Origin: Clostridiales bacterium
GTDB lineage: Bacteria > Bacillota > Clostridia > Lachnospirales > Lachnospiraceae
NCBI GenBank assembly: GCA_020859965.1
Contig: JAJBVF010000561.1
Location: forward strand, 1-5,288
Direction: 5' to 3'
Length of the DNA: 5,288 nt
Part shown: piece by piece, positions 1-5,288 of the stretch
How positions within the stretch are numbered: position 1 is the first letter of the stretch
Layout: the number at the start of each line of letters is the position of its first letter
Made by a program: the position numbers and the translations under genes
The notes under the pieces: model-generated
Told to the model about the DNA's origin: nothing
Seen by the model: only the letters and a program-made list of their open reading frames with translations
Database searches by the model: none

Positions 1-477
1 GAAACACTTTCTTCTGTATACGCAGGTGGAAGGCTGGACAGCAGCTGGCCAACAGCTAACGAGGCGATCCAGCGTGCGGATGAGACTGTGGGTGTAGTGA
101 TCAACGATGCAAAGGAATATGTATGGGAACGTGGCAATACAGAAGATGAGGCATTGATTGACCTGGATGACATTCCGGATATTGTAAAGACAGGTACGAT
201 GGATGTGGACGAGCTGGAAGAAGCTCTGCAGAGAGACGTTGTGGATCTGACCGGATGTACACTGGAACAGGTACTCTATTTTGTCAGCGAGGGGAAGGCT
301 GTTATCGCCGCCACGGAGACCGGAAGTGTCATCATTACCGGTTATGACGATTATGGCAATCTTATCCTGCTCAACCCGGGTGAAGAGGAAACTTATTATT
401 ATGGGCCAAACGACAGCCTTGAGCTGTTCGAAGCGGCTGGAAACCGATTTGTATCCTATCTGGAGACGGAACTGTAA
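1..477 (+). CDS. C39-peptidase-like domain protein, C-terminal part (5' end outside window)
   Basis: The frame is open from base 1 and ends at TAA 475-477, giving 158 visible residues; the start lies to the left. A GTG at 88 could be taken as a start, but the open frame upstream reads like continuous protein, so I treat this as a 3' fragment. The last 75 residues resemble the second half of a papain-like C39 domain: a helix plus strand (LEQVLYFVSEGKAVIAAT, residues 88-105), then SVIITGYDDYGNLILLNP (109-126), then a tail in which NDSLELFEAAGNRF (137-150) would form a closing helix. In active C39 enzymes the strand before TGYD begins with the catalytic His; here that place is Gly108, so the domain is probably non-catalytic. 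The preceding 70 residues are acidic and include repeated Asp/Glu runs. No transmembrane segment is seen in this part. Similar proteins occur as hypotheticals in Lachnospiraceae (from memory). The true function is unknown; a binding or scaffold role is inference. Confidence 0.75.
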   Translation, partial: ETLSSVYAGGRLDSSWPTANEAIQRADETVGVVINDAKEYVWERGNTEDEALIDLDDIPDIVKTGTMDVDELEEALQRDVVDLTGCTLEQVLYFVSEGKAVIAATETGSVIITGYDDYGNLILLNPGEEETYYYGPNDSLELFEAAGNRFVSYLETEL

Positions 478-501
478 CGAAGGTGAAAAGGATTTGTTTT
501 G

Positions 502-585
502 ATGGCAAGCTTACAGACTGTAATTGACAGTGAAAAGAAGAAAAAATCTGACAATAAAAAAGTCTTTAGAAGATTCAAATCGTGA
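502..585 (+). CDS. Possible 27-residue basic small protein
   Basis: ATG at 502 follows a good purine-rich site (AAAAGGA, 486-492) with a 9-base gap, only 24 bases after the stop of the upstream gene, so it could be translated as the last cistron of that transcript. The product begins MASLQTVIDSEKKKK and ends FRRFKS. It has about ten Lys/Arg residues and would be strongly positively charged, with no hydrophobic segment. No family is recognised. It could be a real small protein, perhaps nucleic-acid binding (inference), the remnant of a longer gene, or a chance frame in A-rich DNA where Lys codons are common. The ribosome-binding site and close spacing argue for it; the short length and composition argue against it. 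Confidence 0.35.
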   Translation: MASLQTVIDSEKKKKSDNKKVFRRFKS

Positions 586-641
586 AATACTTAAAAATTT
601 AAAGTAATCCTGCACAAAAATAAGGCAGGAAGGCAAAAAGG

Positions 642-677
642 AAAAAGCAGGGAAGAAAAAAGTTTTCCCTGCTTTAT
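642..677. terminator. 13-bp hairpin, terminator-like mainly on the - strand
   Basis: AAAGCAGGGAA (644-654) pairs perfectly with TTCCCTGCTTT (665-675); a G-T and an A-T pair extend it inward to 13 pairs around a six-base loop (657-662). Read on the + strand, the tail is only TTTATTCACA, a poor U-tract. Read on the - strand, the stem is followed by a CTTTTTCCTTTTTG-type T-rich tail, a better intrinsic terminator. It may act in both directions. It lies 165 bases past the stop of the C39-like gene, which it could terminate. No - strand gene that would need it is visible to the right. Confidence 0.5.
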
Positions 678-745
678 TCACATCCTGGTGGATAAAAAAA
701 TGCGATAAAATGGACTTATACACTGAGTTATCCACATTATCCACA
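674..745 (+). other. DnaA-box cluster (candidate origin segment or DnaA-binding regulatory site)
   Basis: Measured against the consensus TTATNCACA, this 72-base stretch holds TTATTCACA at 674-682 (perfect), TTATCCACC on the - strand at 687-695 (one mismatch), TTATACACT at 716-724 (one mismatch), and TTATCCACA at 728-736 and again at 737-745 (both perfect). A weaker ATCCACA core lies on the - strand at 802-808. Such density is far above chance and is typical of sites bound by the initiator DnaA. In Firmicutes, clusters of this kind occur at oriC next to dnaA, and also at a few other places where they titrate DnaA or regulate genes. The AT-rich flanks would suit an unwinding element, but I could not find a clear run of DnaA-trios and no dnaA gene is present. 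The sites are strongly supported; the role is open. Confidence 0.75.
728..745 (+). repeat. Two directly abutting perfect DnaA boxes
   Basis: TTATCCACATTATCCACA is a 9-base unit repeated head to tail with no spacer. The one-mismatch box at 716-724 precedes it by three bases in the same orientation, making a run of three same-strand boxes that could nucleate a DnaA filament toward the AT-rich DNA on the right (inference). Confidence 0.8.
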
Positions 746-789
746 TTTTTGAAGGGGAAAAACCACTGGTTTCCATAACTTTTAAAAAA

Positions 790-801
790 GAACGTTCGTT
801 T
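790..801. promoter_or_regulatory. Weak LexA-like dyad (GAACGTTCGTTT)
   Basis: The Gram-positive SOS box has the form GAAC-N4-GTTC. Here GAAC at 790-793 is followed after four bases by GTTT, one base off. The same bases also form the short palindrome GAACGTTC. There is no SOS-type gene immediately downstream, so this is recorded only as a weak candidate. Confidence 0.15.
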
Positions 802-858
802 TGTGGATTCTGATAAAAAGGAAAAATAGAAGGAAAATTGTCGAAAAAGGCTTGACAG

Positions 859-927
859 ATGAAATGTCGCTACATTATCTGCGAAATCAGAAAATTCAGA
901 AGATTCAAGAAATTTAAAAAGCCTTAG
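859..927 (+). CDS. Possible 22-residue basic small protein
   Basis: ATG at 859 is preceded by AAAAGG (845-850) with an 8-base gap. The product starts MKCRYIICEIRK and ends FRRFKKFKKP, so the C-terminal half is almost entirely basic and aromatic residues. It shares the FRRFK end with the 27-residue frame at 502-585, because the same 11-bp word is read in the same frame in both. A TTGACA (852-857) overlaps the leader and could equally be a promoter element, with a poor TATCTG at 876-881. No family is recognised; a chance frame in A-rich DNA is quite possible. Confidence 0.2.
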   Translation: MKCRYIICEIRKFRRFKKFKKP

Positions 928-989
928 AAGATGAAAACAGCCTGGTGATTGCATATGTACGGCAGATATAAGACACCCTCTGATAAATG

Positions 990-1018
990 TTAAGAAAATG
1001 ATAAGATATTATTATAAA
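990..1018 (+). promoter_or_regulatory. Candidate sigma-A promoter for the YfhO-type gene
   Basis: TTAAGA (990-995, four of six to TTGACA) and TATAAA (1013-1018, five of six to TATAAT) are separated by 17 bases. Transcription would start near 1025, giving a leader of about 85 bases that carries the hairpin at 1049-1071. Alternatives nearby are TATAAG at 967-972, with no good -35 element, and TTGACA at 852-857, with a poor -10 element. Confidence 0.5.
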
Positions 1019-1048
1019 AAAAGACAGGAACTCCGGCAGACTTTTGCG

Positions 1049-1071
1049 TTATCCTGCCAGATGCAGGATAA
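1049..1071 (+). promoter_or_regulatory. Leader hairpin upstream of the YfhO-type gene
   Basis: TTATCCTGC (1049-1057) and GCAGGATAA (1063-1071) are perfect complements around a five-base loop. There is no following T-run, so this is not an intrinsic terminator. The same TCCTGCC stretch can also pair with CAGGA (1025-1029) or GGCAG (1035-1039) upstream, so two alternative folds exist. It may be an mRNA-stabilising stem, an operator for a dimeric regulator, or a simple attenuator-like switch; nothing identifies a ligand. Confidence 0.45.
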
Positions 1072-1110
1072 AAACGGTTTTAAAGCAAATCAGAGGGAAG
1101 AGAAAATAAG

Positions 1111-4044
1111 ATGCAAAAGAAGCAGCCGGAAATGAGGGGTAAGGAAATTATTTCAAAAGGCGGGAGGACAGGAACGAGGAGAGGCTATTTTTTGCTCTAT
1201 ACCTGCCTGTATGTCTTTATGACTGTCAGTGTGTTTGGCGTTTTTTTTGTCAATGGGAAATCATTTATCTGGGTGAATGATGGGTGGAAGCAGACTTTTC
1301 AGGCACTCCAGTATTACGCAAAATGGCTCAGGGATATAGCGGAGAAGCTGTTTTTTGAACATCAGCTTGAGATTCCACGGTTCAGTTTCAGCCTGGGATA
1401 TGGCTCCGACATAGTTACTACGCTTCATTATTATGTGATCGGAGATCCGTTTTCTTTTCTTGCTGTCTTTGTGCCGATCCGCTACATGGCATATTTTTAT
1501 GGAACAATGATTTTATTGCGTCTGTATCTGGCAGGTGTAGCGTTCAGTATATATTGTTTTCATATGATGGATAAGACAGACGGTTCAGAACGTTCAGAAC
1601 TGCCCTCAGACGCTGGGGTGCTGGCAGGTGCTTTTGTCTACGTTTTCTGCGGATTTGCGCTGCATGCGAGCGTACGGCATCCTTTTTTTGTAAATCCCAT
1701 GATCTGGTTCCCGCTGATTCTGACCGGGGCGGAAAAAATTCTGGAAGGGAAGAGTCCGCTCTTCATGAGTTTTTTTGTATGTCTGGCGGCTTTCAGCAAT
1801 TTTTACTTTTTTTATATGATAGCTATCCTGACGGCTCTTTATGTGACGGGCCGTCTCATTATGCACACAGTGAAGTGTAGAAATCTGCGGGTAAGGCCGT
1901 ACCTGCCGGGCACAGCGGCAGACAGGAGAAAAGGGCATTCCCTTATCCGATCGTCCGGATCCGGACAGAATATCAGGGAGACGTTTGGCTTACTGGCAAA
2001 GATTACCGCAAGTTCTTTTTTAGGAACCTGTATGGCTGCGGTTTTGCTTTTTCCGGTAATACTATGCTTTCTGGGGGATGCCAGAACGGATAATAATCTG
2101 GTGATCGCAGCTTTTTATTCGGTTGGAGAGTACGAAAGTAATTTTGGGAATTTTTTATCTGCAGTCAACACCCACCACTGGCTCTGGCTGGGATATGCCG
2201 GAATTGCATTGCCGGAATTGGTTTTGCTGTTTTTACAGAAAAGAAACAGAGGCGTAAAAGCGGCATTTTTAGTGCTTACGGCGGTCGCCCTGCTTCCTGC
2301 TGCAGGCAGTGCCCTGAATGGCTTTTCCTATGTTTCCAACCGCTGGGTCTGGGGCTATAGCTTTCTGATAGCCGGTGTTGTTGTGTTGAAATGGAATGCG
2401 TTGTTTCAGATGTCGGCGGAGGAAAAATGGAAGCTGTCTTTGTGTATGGCAGTTTATTTTCTTATCTGCATGGGAATGGAAAAGTCCCGGACGGCTTCCG
2501 CGTTCTTCGGGATTGGCATGGCGCTTTTGTTGATGATGTCAGCTGTGGCTGTGAAGGAAAGATATGGCCTGAAATGGGCACAGAGGATACTGATATTCTT
2601 TGTGCTGATGAATCTTGCAGGAAATGCGTATTTTAAATATTCGCCGGAGGAAGGCGATTATGTGAGCCAGTTTGTGGACATGGATCAGATTGAAGCTAAA
2701 ATGTCAGATACCGAAGTGGAGGCTGTTAAGACAGTTTCTGCGGGTGAAACCGGATTCTTTCGTTATTCCGGAGCGGGTCTTTCAAAAAATGCTTCTCTTT
2801 GCGGCGGCACTCATACAACACAGTTTTACTGGAGCCTGTCTAATGGGAATGTGGCAGCGGCAAGGGGAGACGCGGCTTTTTCTGAGGAAATATCCGCTTA
2901 CAATTACAGGAGTATGGAATCCCGGACCTTTCTTCTGGCACTTGCAAACGTGAAGTATGTTGTGAATGATAAAAAGCCTTTTGGATACAAAAATGCTGCT
3001 CGTGTGAACGGATATCGGATCAGTGAAAATGACTGCTTTCTCCCTTTTGGTTATACATATGACAGTTATATTACGCGGGATGAATATGAAGCCATGAGTC
3101 CACTGGAAAAACAGGAGGCGATGCTGCAGGGGGTAGTGATCGATGGAACGAAGGCACAGGGACAGAAAACGGAATTATTTTTTACCGGAGAGTCGCTCCC
3201 TTTTGATGCAGAAGCAGGCGATGGGGTTACGATCACAGATCATGGAATTAAAGTCACAAAGAAGAACGCAGTCATGACGCTGACATTTGAGGGACTGGCG
3301 AACTCAGAGACCTATGTTTACGTAAAAGGATTTTCTTATTCGGGGTATTCTCCGGGCAAACGGAACGGCGGGAAAGAAAACAGAGCTCTTTCTGCTTATG
3401 CCAGGAAGCGGGTCCGGCGCAGAGAAAAATACTGGAAAGAGGATACCAGGATTACTGTGAAGCTGACAGCAGATGGAATGGACGGGGGCTCTTCTGGTGA
3501 ACTGAACTATTTTACTCCCCATTATTTATGGTATGGGAACCGGGACGATTTTATGGTAAATCTGGGCTATGAGGAGAATGCCAGGACAACGATTACACTT
3601 ACTTTCACAAAAACAGGAGACTATTCGTTTGATTCTCTTGAAGTCCTCTGCCAGCCGATGGATCATTATACGGAGCAGATAGCCGCTTTGGGAGAAGAGG
3701 TGATGGAGAATGTTGACTTCCATGAGACAGACCGGAACGCGACCGATCAGGTGACAGGGACGATCCGCCTTGAAAATGCGAAATATCTGCTGCTGACAAT
3801 TCCGTATTCTGCCGGCTGGACGGCATATGTAGATGGCGCAGAGCAGGAGCTGCTTCGGGCGAATACGATGTATTCGGCTTTATATCTGGAAGCAGGCGAG
3901 CATGAAATTATTCTGGCGTATCATACGCCGGGGCTGGCGGCAGGAGCTATGGTGAGTGTTGTTGCGGTGGCGATATTTCTGCTGATGGCTGTAAAGCGGA
4001 AAAGGTTTGGAGGGCGGACTCCTTTGCAGAAAGAGGTGTTGTGA
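1111..4044 (+). CDS. YfhO-family polytopic membrane protein (probable GT-C-type envelope glycosylation factor)
   Basis: This is a complete 977-residue frame. ATG 1111 follows the purine-rich AGAGGGAAGAG leader (weak site, GAGGG 12 bases upstream); ATG at 1132 is a possible later start. By eye there are 12-14 hydrophobic spans: about 27-48, several between 112 and 247, 294-320, 357-375, 382-399, 413-427, 442-456, 463-480, 489-505, and a last one at 942-961. A large non-membrane domain, presumably outside the cell, spans about 506-941. YfhO hallmarks are the first-loop acidic motif VNDGWKQ (Asp57), NPMIWFPLI (195-203), SNRWVWGYSF (409-418), LANVKYVV (611-618) and PYSAGWTAYVDG (898-909) just before the final helix. 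In Bacillus and Listeria, YfhO/GtlB proteins help transfer sugars from a lipid carrier to lipoteichoic acid, working with a CsbB-type glucosyltransferase; no such partner gene is seen here, so the acceptor is unknown. Oddities are a basic cytoplasmic loop (252-293) and a very basic patch (750-776) in the outer domain. Confidence 0.9.
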   Translation: MQKKQPEMRGKEIISKGGRTGTRRGYFLLYTCLYVFMTVSVFGVFFVNGKSFIWVNDGWKQTFQALQYYAKWLRDIAEKLFFEHQLEIPRFSFSLGYGSDIVTTLHYYVIGDPFSFLAVFVPIRYMAYFYGTMILLRLYLAGVAFSIYCFHMMDKTDGSERSELPSDAGVLAGAFVYVFCGFALHASVRHPFFVNPMIWFPLILTGAEKILEGKSPLFMSFFVCLAAFSNFYFFYMIAILTALYVTGRLIMHTVKCRNLRVRPYLPGTAADRRKGHSLIRSSGSGQNIRETFGLLAKITASSFLGTCMAAVLLFPVILCFLGDARTDNNLVIAAFYSVGEYESNFGNFLSAVNTHHWLWLGYAGIALPELVLLFLQKRNRGVKAAFLVLTAVALLPAAGSALNGFSYVSNRWVWGYSFLIAGVVVLKWNALFQMSAEEKWKLSLCMAVYFLICMGMEKSRTASAFFGIGMALLLMMSAVAVKERYGLKWAQRILIFFVLMNLAGNAYFKYSPEEGDYVSQFVDMDQIEAKMSDTEVEAVKTVSAGETGFFRYSGAGLSKNASLCGGTHTTQFYWSLSNGNVAAARGDAAFSEEISAYNYRSMESRTFLLALANVKYVVNDKKPFGYKNAARVNGYRISENDCFLPFGYTYDSYITRDEYEAMSPLEKQEAMLQGVVIDGTKAQGQKTELFFTGESLPFDAEAGDGVTITDHGIKVTKKNAVMTLTFEGLANSETYVYVKGFSYSGYSPGKRNGGKENRALSAYARKRVRRREKYWKEDTRITVKLTADGMDGGSSGELNYFTPHYLWYGNRDDFMVNLGYEENARTTITLTFTKTGDYSFDSLEVLCQPMDHYTEQIAALGEEVMENVDFHETDRNATDQVTGTIRLENAKYLLLTIPYSAGWTAYVDGAEQELLRANTMYSALYLEAGEHEIILAYHTPGLAAGAMVSVVAVAIFLLMAVKRKRFGGRTPLQKEVL
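1583..1600 (+). repeat. Tandem 9-bp repeat inside the YfhO-type gene
   Basis: GTTCAGAAC occurs twice head to tail, and each copy is itself a GTTC-A-GAAC dyad. It encodes part of the hydrophilic loop GSERSEL (residues 158-164) between two membrane spans, where a three-codon duplication would be tolerated. It is probably a small in-frame expansion. Confidence 0.5.
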
Positions 4045-4070
4045 GATACAGACATTATTGTGATGTATCT
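4044..4070 (+). repeat. Dyad at the stop codon of the YfhO-type gene
   Basis: AGATACA (4044-4050) pairs with TGTATCT (4064-4070). After a small internal loop, ACA (4052-4054) pairs with TGT (4059-4061) around a four-base loop, giving ten pairs in total. No T-run follows, so it is more likely an mRNA 3'-end stem or a protein-binding dyad than a stand-alone terminator. Confidence 0.4.
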
Positions 4071-4115
4071 GGGAATATGTACGCGAAAGTCGCATAGAAT
4101 AGCAGTAAACGTTTG

Positions 4116-4139
4116 CCCGGTTGCGGTATAGCGACCGGG
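4116..4139 (+). terminator. GC-rich hairpin between the YfhO-type and peptidase genes
   Basis: CCCGGTTGC (4116-4124) pairs with GCGACCGGG (4131-4139), nine pairs including one G-T, with a six-base loop. The tail is AATTCTTAG, which has too few T residues for a strong intrinsic terminator. It could be a weak terminator that partly separates the two genes, or a leader structure of the peptidase mRNA. Confidence 0.4.
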
Positions 4140-4152
4140 AATTCTTAGCTGC

Positions 4153-4173
4153 GCAGGGACTTATCTGCCCTGC
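4153..4173 (+). promoter_or_regulatory. Small hairpin just before the peptidase start
   Basis: GCAGGG (4153-4158) pairs with CCCTGC (4168-4173) around a nine-base loop and ends 18 bases before ATG 4192. It sits just upstream of the weak ribosome-binding region (GGGA at 4179-4182) and may influence translation start. In the 4045-4191 spacer I see TAGAAT at 4095-4100 as a possible -10 element but no matching -35, so no promoter is called. Confidence 0.3.
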
Positions 4174-4191
4174 CTGATGGGATGTGGCGGC

Positions 4192-5288
4192 ATGGAAAAT
4201 CAGAAACTGGACAATTTGCTGAATCTTACGTTGGATGCGACGAATGAGGAACTGGAAAAATCGGAAGAACTGGATATTGGTTATGATCGGGGAGAACGGA
4301 CCTGGGAAGTGATCGTGCACTACAGCGGTCAGTGGCAGGAGCTTCAGGCTGTGCTCCCGGCATTTCCAAAAGCAATGGAAAGTACGGTACTTTCCGGCGG
4401 CTACGCGATCCTGACCGGTACACGGGATCAAATTGAGGCGTTGGCGGCGTTGCCACAGATTGAGTATGTGGAAAAGCCCAGACGCCTTTTTTTCAGTGTT
4501 TCCGTCGGGCGTTCCATGTCCTGTGTCTATCCGGTACAGGCAGCGCCGTTTGATCTGTATGGAGAGGGCGTGCTGGTGGCGGTAATTGATTCCGGGGTGG
4601 ATTATTTTCATCCGGATTTTCGCAGAGAAGACGGGACTACGCGTATCCGGGCAATCTGGGATCAGAGCGCGGCGCTGCCGGAAACGACAGATCGCGGCAG
4701 TGTGCGGCCGGGAGAAGAGGCGGATGGCGGGAATGCAAGTTCAGGTTCAGGAAAAAAGGCGGGATTGGAAAGGATGCCGCTTGGCCGCATTCCGGCAGGT
4801 TTTACACGCGGAGTGGAATATACGCAGGAGGAGATCAATGAGGCTCTGGCGGCAGGCTCCCGCGAGGCTGGGCTGGCGCTTGTGCCGGAGCAGGATCTGA
4901 GCGGTCATGGCACGGAGGTGCTGGGCATCGCTGCCGGAAACGGCCGCGCGTCGGGAAATCCCTACCGGGGCATTGCCGCAAAAAGCGATATCCTTGTGGT
5001 GAAGCTGGGGACGCCCCGGCCGGATGGCTTTCCGACCACAACAGAGCTGATGCAGGCAGTCGAATATGTGACGCGAAAGGCGGAAGAATTCGGCCAGCCG
5101 GTGGCAATCAATCTGAGTTTTGGAAATGTGTACGGCTCGCATCGGGGGACGTCTCTTCTGGAAACCTACCTGGATATGATGGCAATGCGCGGGCGAAACG
5201 TAATCATTGCCGGCAGCGGGAACGAGGGGAGCAGCGGCGGGCATGTTTCCGGGAGACTGACCGTGGGAATATCCGGTACGGGTACCGG
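4192..5288 (+). CDS. S8 (subtilisin) family serine peptidase, N-terminal part (3' end outside window)
   Basis: The frame runs from ATG 4192 to the right edge without a stop: 365 residues. An in-frame ATG at 4177 would add MGCGG but has no ribosome-binding site. The 4192 start, MENQKLDNLLNL, fits how I remember clostridial relatives beginning; the site (GGGA, nine bases upstream) is weak. Residues about 35-95 look like an I9-type prodomain, ending in the usual IEYVEKP. The catalytic Asp133 lies in VAVIDSGVDYFHPDF and His239 in DLSGHGTEVLGIAAGNG; the oxyanion Asn344 lies in IAGSGNEG. The catalytic Ser should follow beyond the window. There is no signal peptide, as in clostridial Csp-type and related Lachnospiraceae S8 proteins, which suggests a cytoplasmic, spore or non-classically released enzyme. 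A polar Gly/Ser/Glu-rich insertion (about 166-203) separates the Asp strand from the rest. The substrate is unknown; a Csp germination protease role is possible but not shown by sequence or neighbours. Confidence 0.9.
   Translation, partial: MENQKLDNLLNLTLDATNEELEKSEELDIGYDRGERTWEVIVHYSGQWQELQAVLPAFPKAMESTVLSGGYAILTGTRDQIEALAALPQIEYVEKPRRLFFSVSVGRSMSCVYPVQAAPFDLYGEGVLVAVIDSGVDYFHPDFRREDGTTRIRAIWDQSAALPETTDRGSVRPGEEADGGNASSGSGKKAGLERMPLGRIPAGFTRGVEYTQEEINEALAAGSREAGLALVPEQDLSGHGTEVLGIAAGNGRASGNPYRGIAAKSDILVVKLGTPRPDGFPTTTELMQAVEYVTRKAEEFGQPVAINLSFGNVYGSHRGTSLLETYLDMMAMRGRNVIIAGSGNEGSSGGHVSGRLTVGISGTGT

Larger units (their letters stand above)
478..1110. other. Long AT-rich gap with DnaA boxes and regulatory signals
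   Basis: No long frame on either strand looks like a real protein. The + strand is A-heavy, with many A-runs, and the flanks of the DnaA boxes (about 535-620 and 775-850) are especially AT-rich, as expected of an unwinding or regulatory region. The gap contains, in order: a 27-codon basic frame (502-585), a 13-bp hairpin (642-677), five DnaA-box-like sites (674-745), a LexA-like dyad (790-801), a 22-codon basic frame (859-927), a promoter candidate (990-1018) and a leader hairpin (1049-1071). An 11-bp word, AGAAGATTCAA, occurs at 568-578 and again at 898-908, on either side of the boxes. Confidence 0.6.

Noticed and set aside
88..477. Complete small gene starting at GTG 88
   Set aside because: The frame is open to base 1 with protein-like sequence, and the region before 88 has no good ribosome-binding site, so a truncated larger gene is more likely.
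511..954. 147-residue reading frame on the - strand across the gap
   Set aside because: It is dominated by Phe and Ser, as expected from the complement of A-rich DNA. It runs through the DnaA boxes and hairpin and resembles no family.
955..993. 12-codon frame starting at ATG 955
   Set aside because: It is very short, has no ribosome-binding site and lies in the promoter region of the next gene.
478..1110. CRISPR array, tRNA or insertion-sequence end in the long gap
   Set aside because: There are no regularly spaced repeats, no cloverleaf with a T-loop motif, and no terminal inverted repeats with target duplication.
2391..2953. Two + strand frames (2391-2636 and 2672-2953) inside the YfhO-type gene
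   Set aside because: They are out-of-frame shadows of an intact, family-consistent protein.
3880..4611. 243-residue reading frame on the - strand
   Set aside because: It overlaps the C-terminus of the YfhO-type gene and the start of the S8 peptidase, both strongly supported by family motifs, and its own sequence looks like antisense translation.
4747..5244. 165-residue reading frame on the - strand
   Set aside because: It lies wholly opposite the S8 catalytic domain, whose motifs are clear; it has no recognisable motif.
5273..5288. Palindrome CCGGTAC-GG-GTACCGG at the right edge
   Set aside because: It is inside the coding sequence of the peptidase and follows from the Ser-Gly-Thr-Gly-Thr-Gly codons.

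Overview
The window looks like chromosomal DNA of an anaerobic Gram-positive Clostridia species, most likely a gut Lachnospiraceae. This is judged from moderate GC content, purine-rich ribosome-binding sites, and the type of proteins present: a Lachnospiraceae-style C39-like domain protein, a very large YfhO-type membrane protein and a cytoplasmic-type S8 subtilase. The assignment is inference from remembered family resemblance; no search was run.

Layout, left to right, with all convincing genes on the + strand: (1) 1-477, the 3' end of a protein with a C39-peptidase-like domain that appears to lack the catalytic histidine. (2) 478-1110, about 630 bases without a convincing long gene. This gap is AT-rich and A-heavy on the + strand. 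It contains a compact cluster of DnaA boxes (two perfect TTATCCACA copies abutting at 728-745, a perfect TTATTCACA at 674-682 and two one-mismatch copies), a 13-bp hairpin at 642-677, two tiny lysine/arginine-rich reading frames with plausible ribosome-binding sites, and near its right end a promoter and a leader hairpin for the next gene. (3) 1111-4044, a complete 977-residue YfhO-family polytopic membrane protein. (4) 4045-4191, a short spacer holding three successive dyads and no obvious promoter. (5) 4192 to the right edge, the N-terminal 365 residues of an S8 (subtilisin) peptidase with catalytic Asp and His and the oxyanion Asn visible; its catalytic Ser lies beyond the window.

Functional links are modest. 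Proteins of the YfhO family are implicated in glycosylating cell-envelope polymers such as lipoteichoic acid. The peptidase and the C39-like protein have no evident mechanistic tie to it, and co-orientation is the only sign of a shared unit. The most notable feature is the DnaA-box cluster. It resembles part of a Firmicutes replication origin, but dnaA, dnaN and rpmH are absent from the window, so a DnaA-titration or regulatory site is equally possible. I see no CRISPR array, tRNA, rRNA, insertion sequence or recognisable defence system, and no convincing wholly new system.
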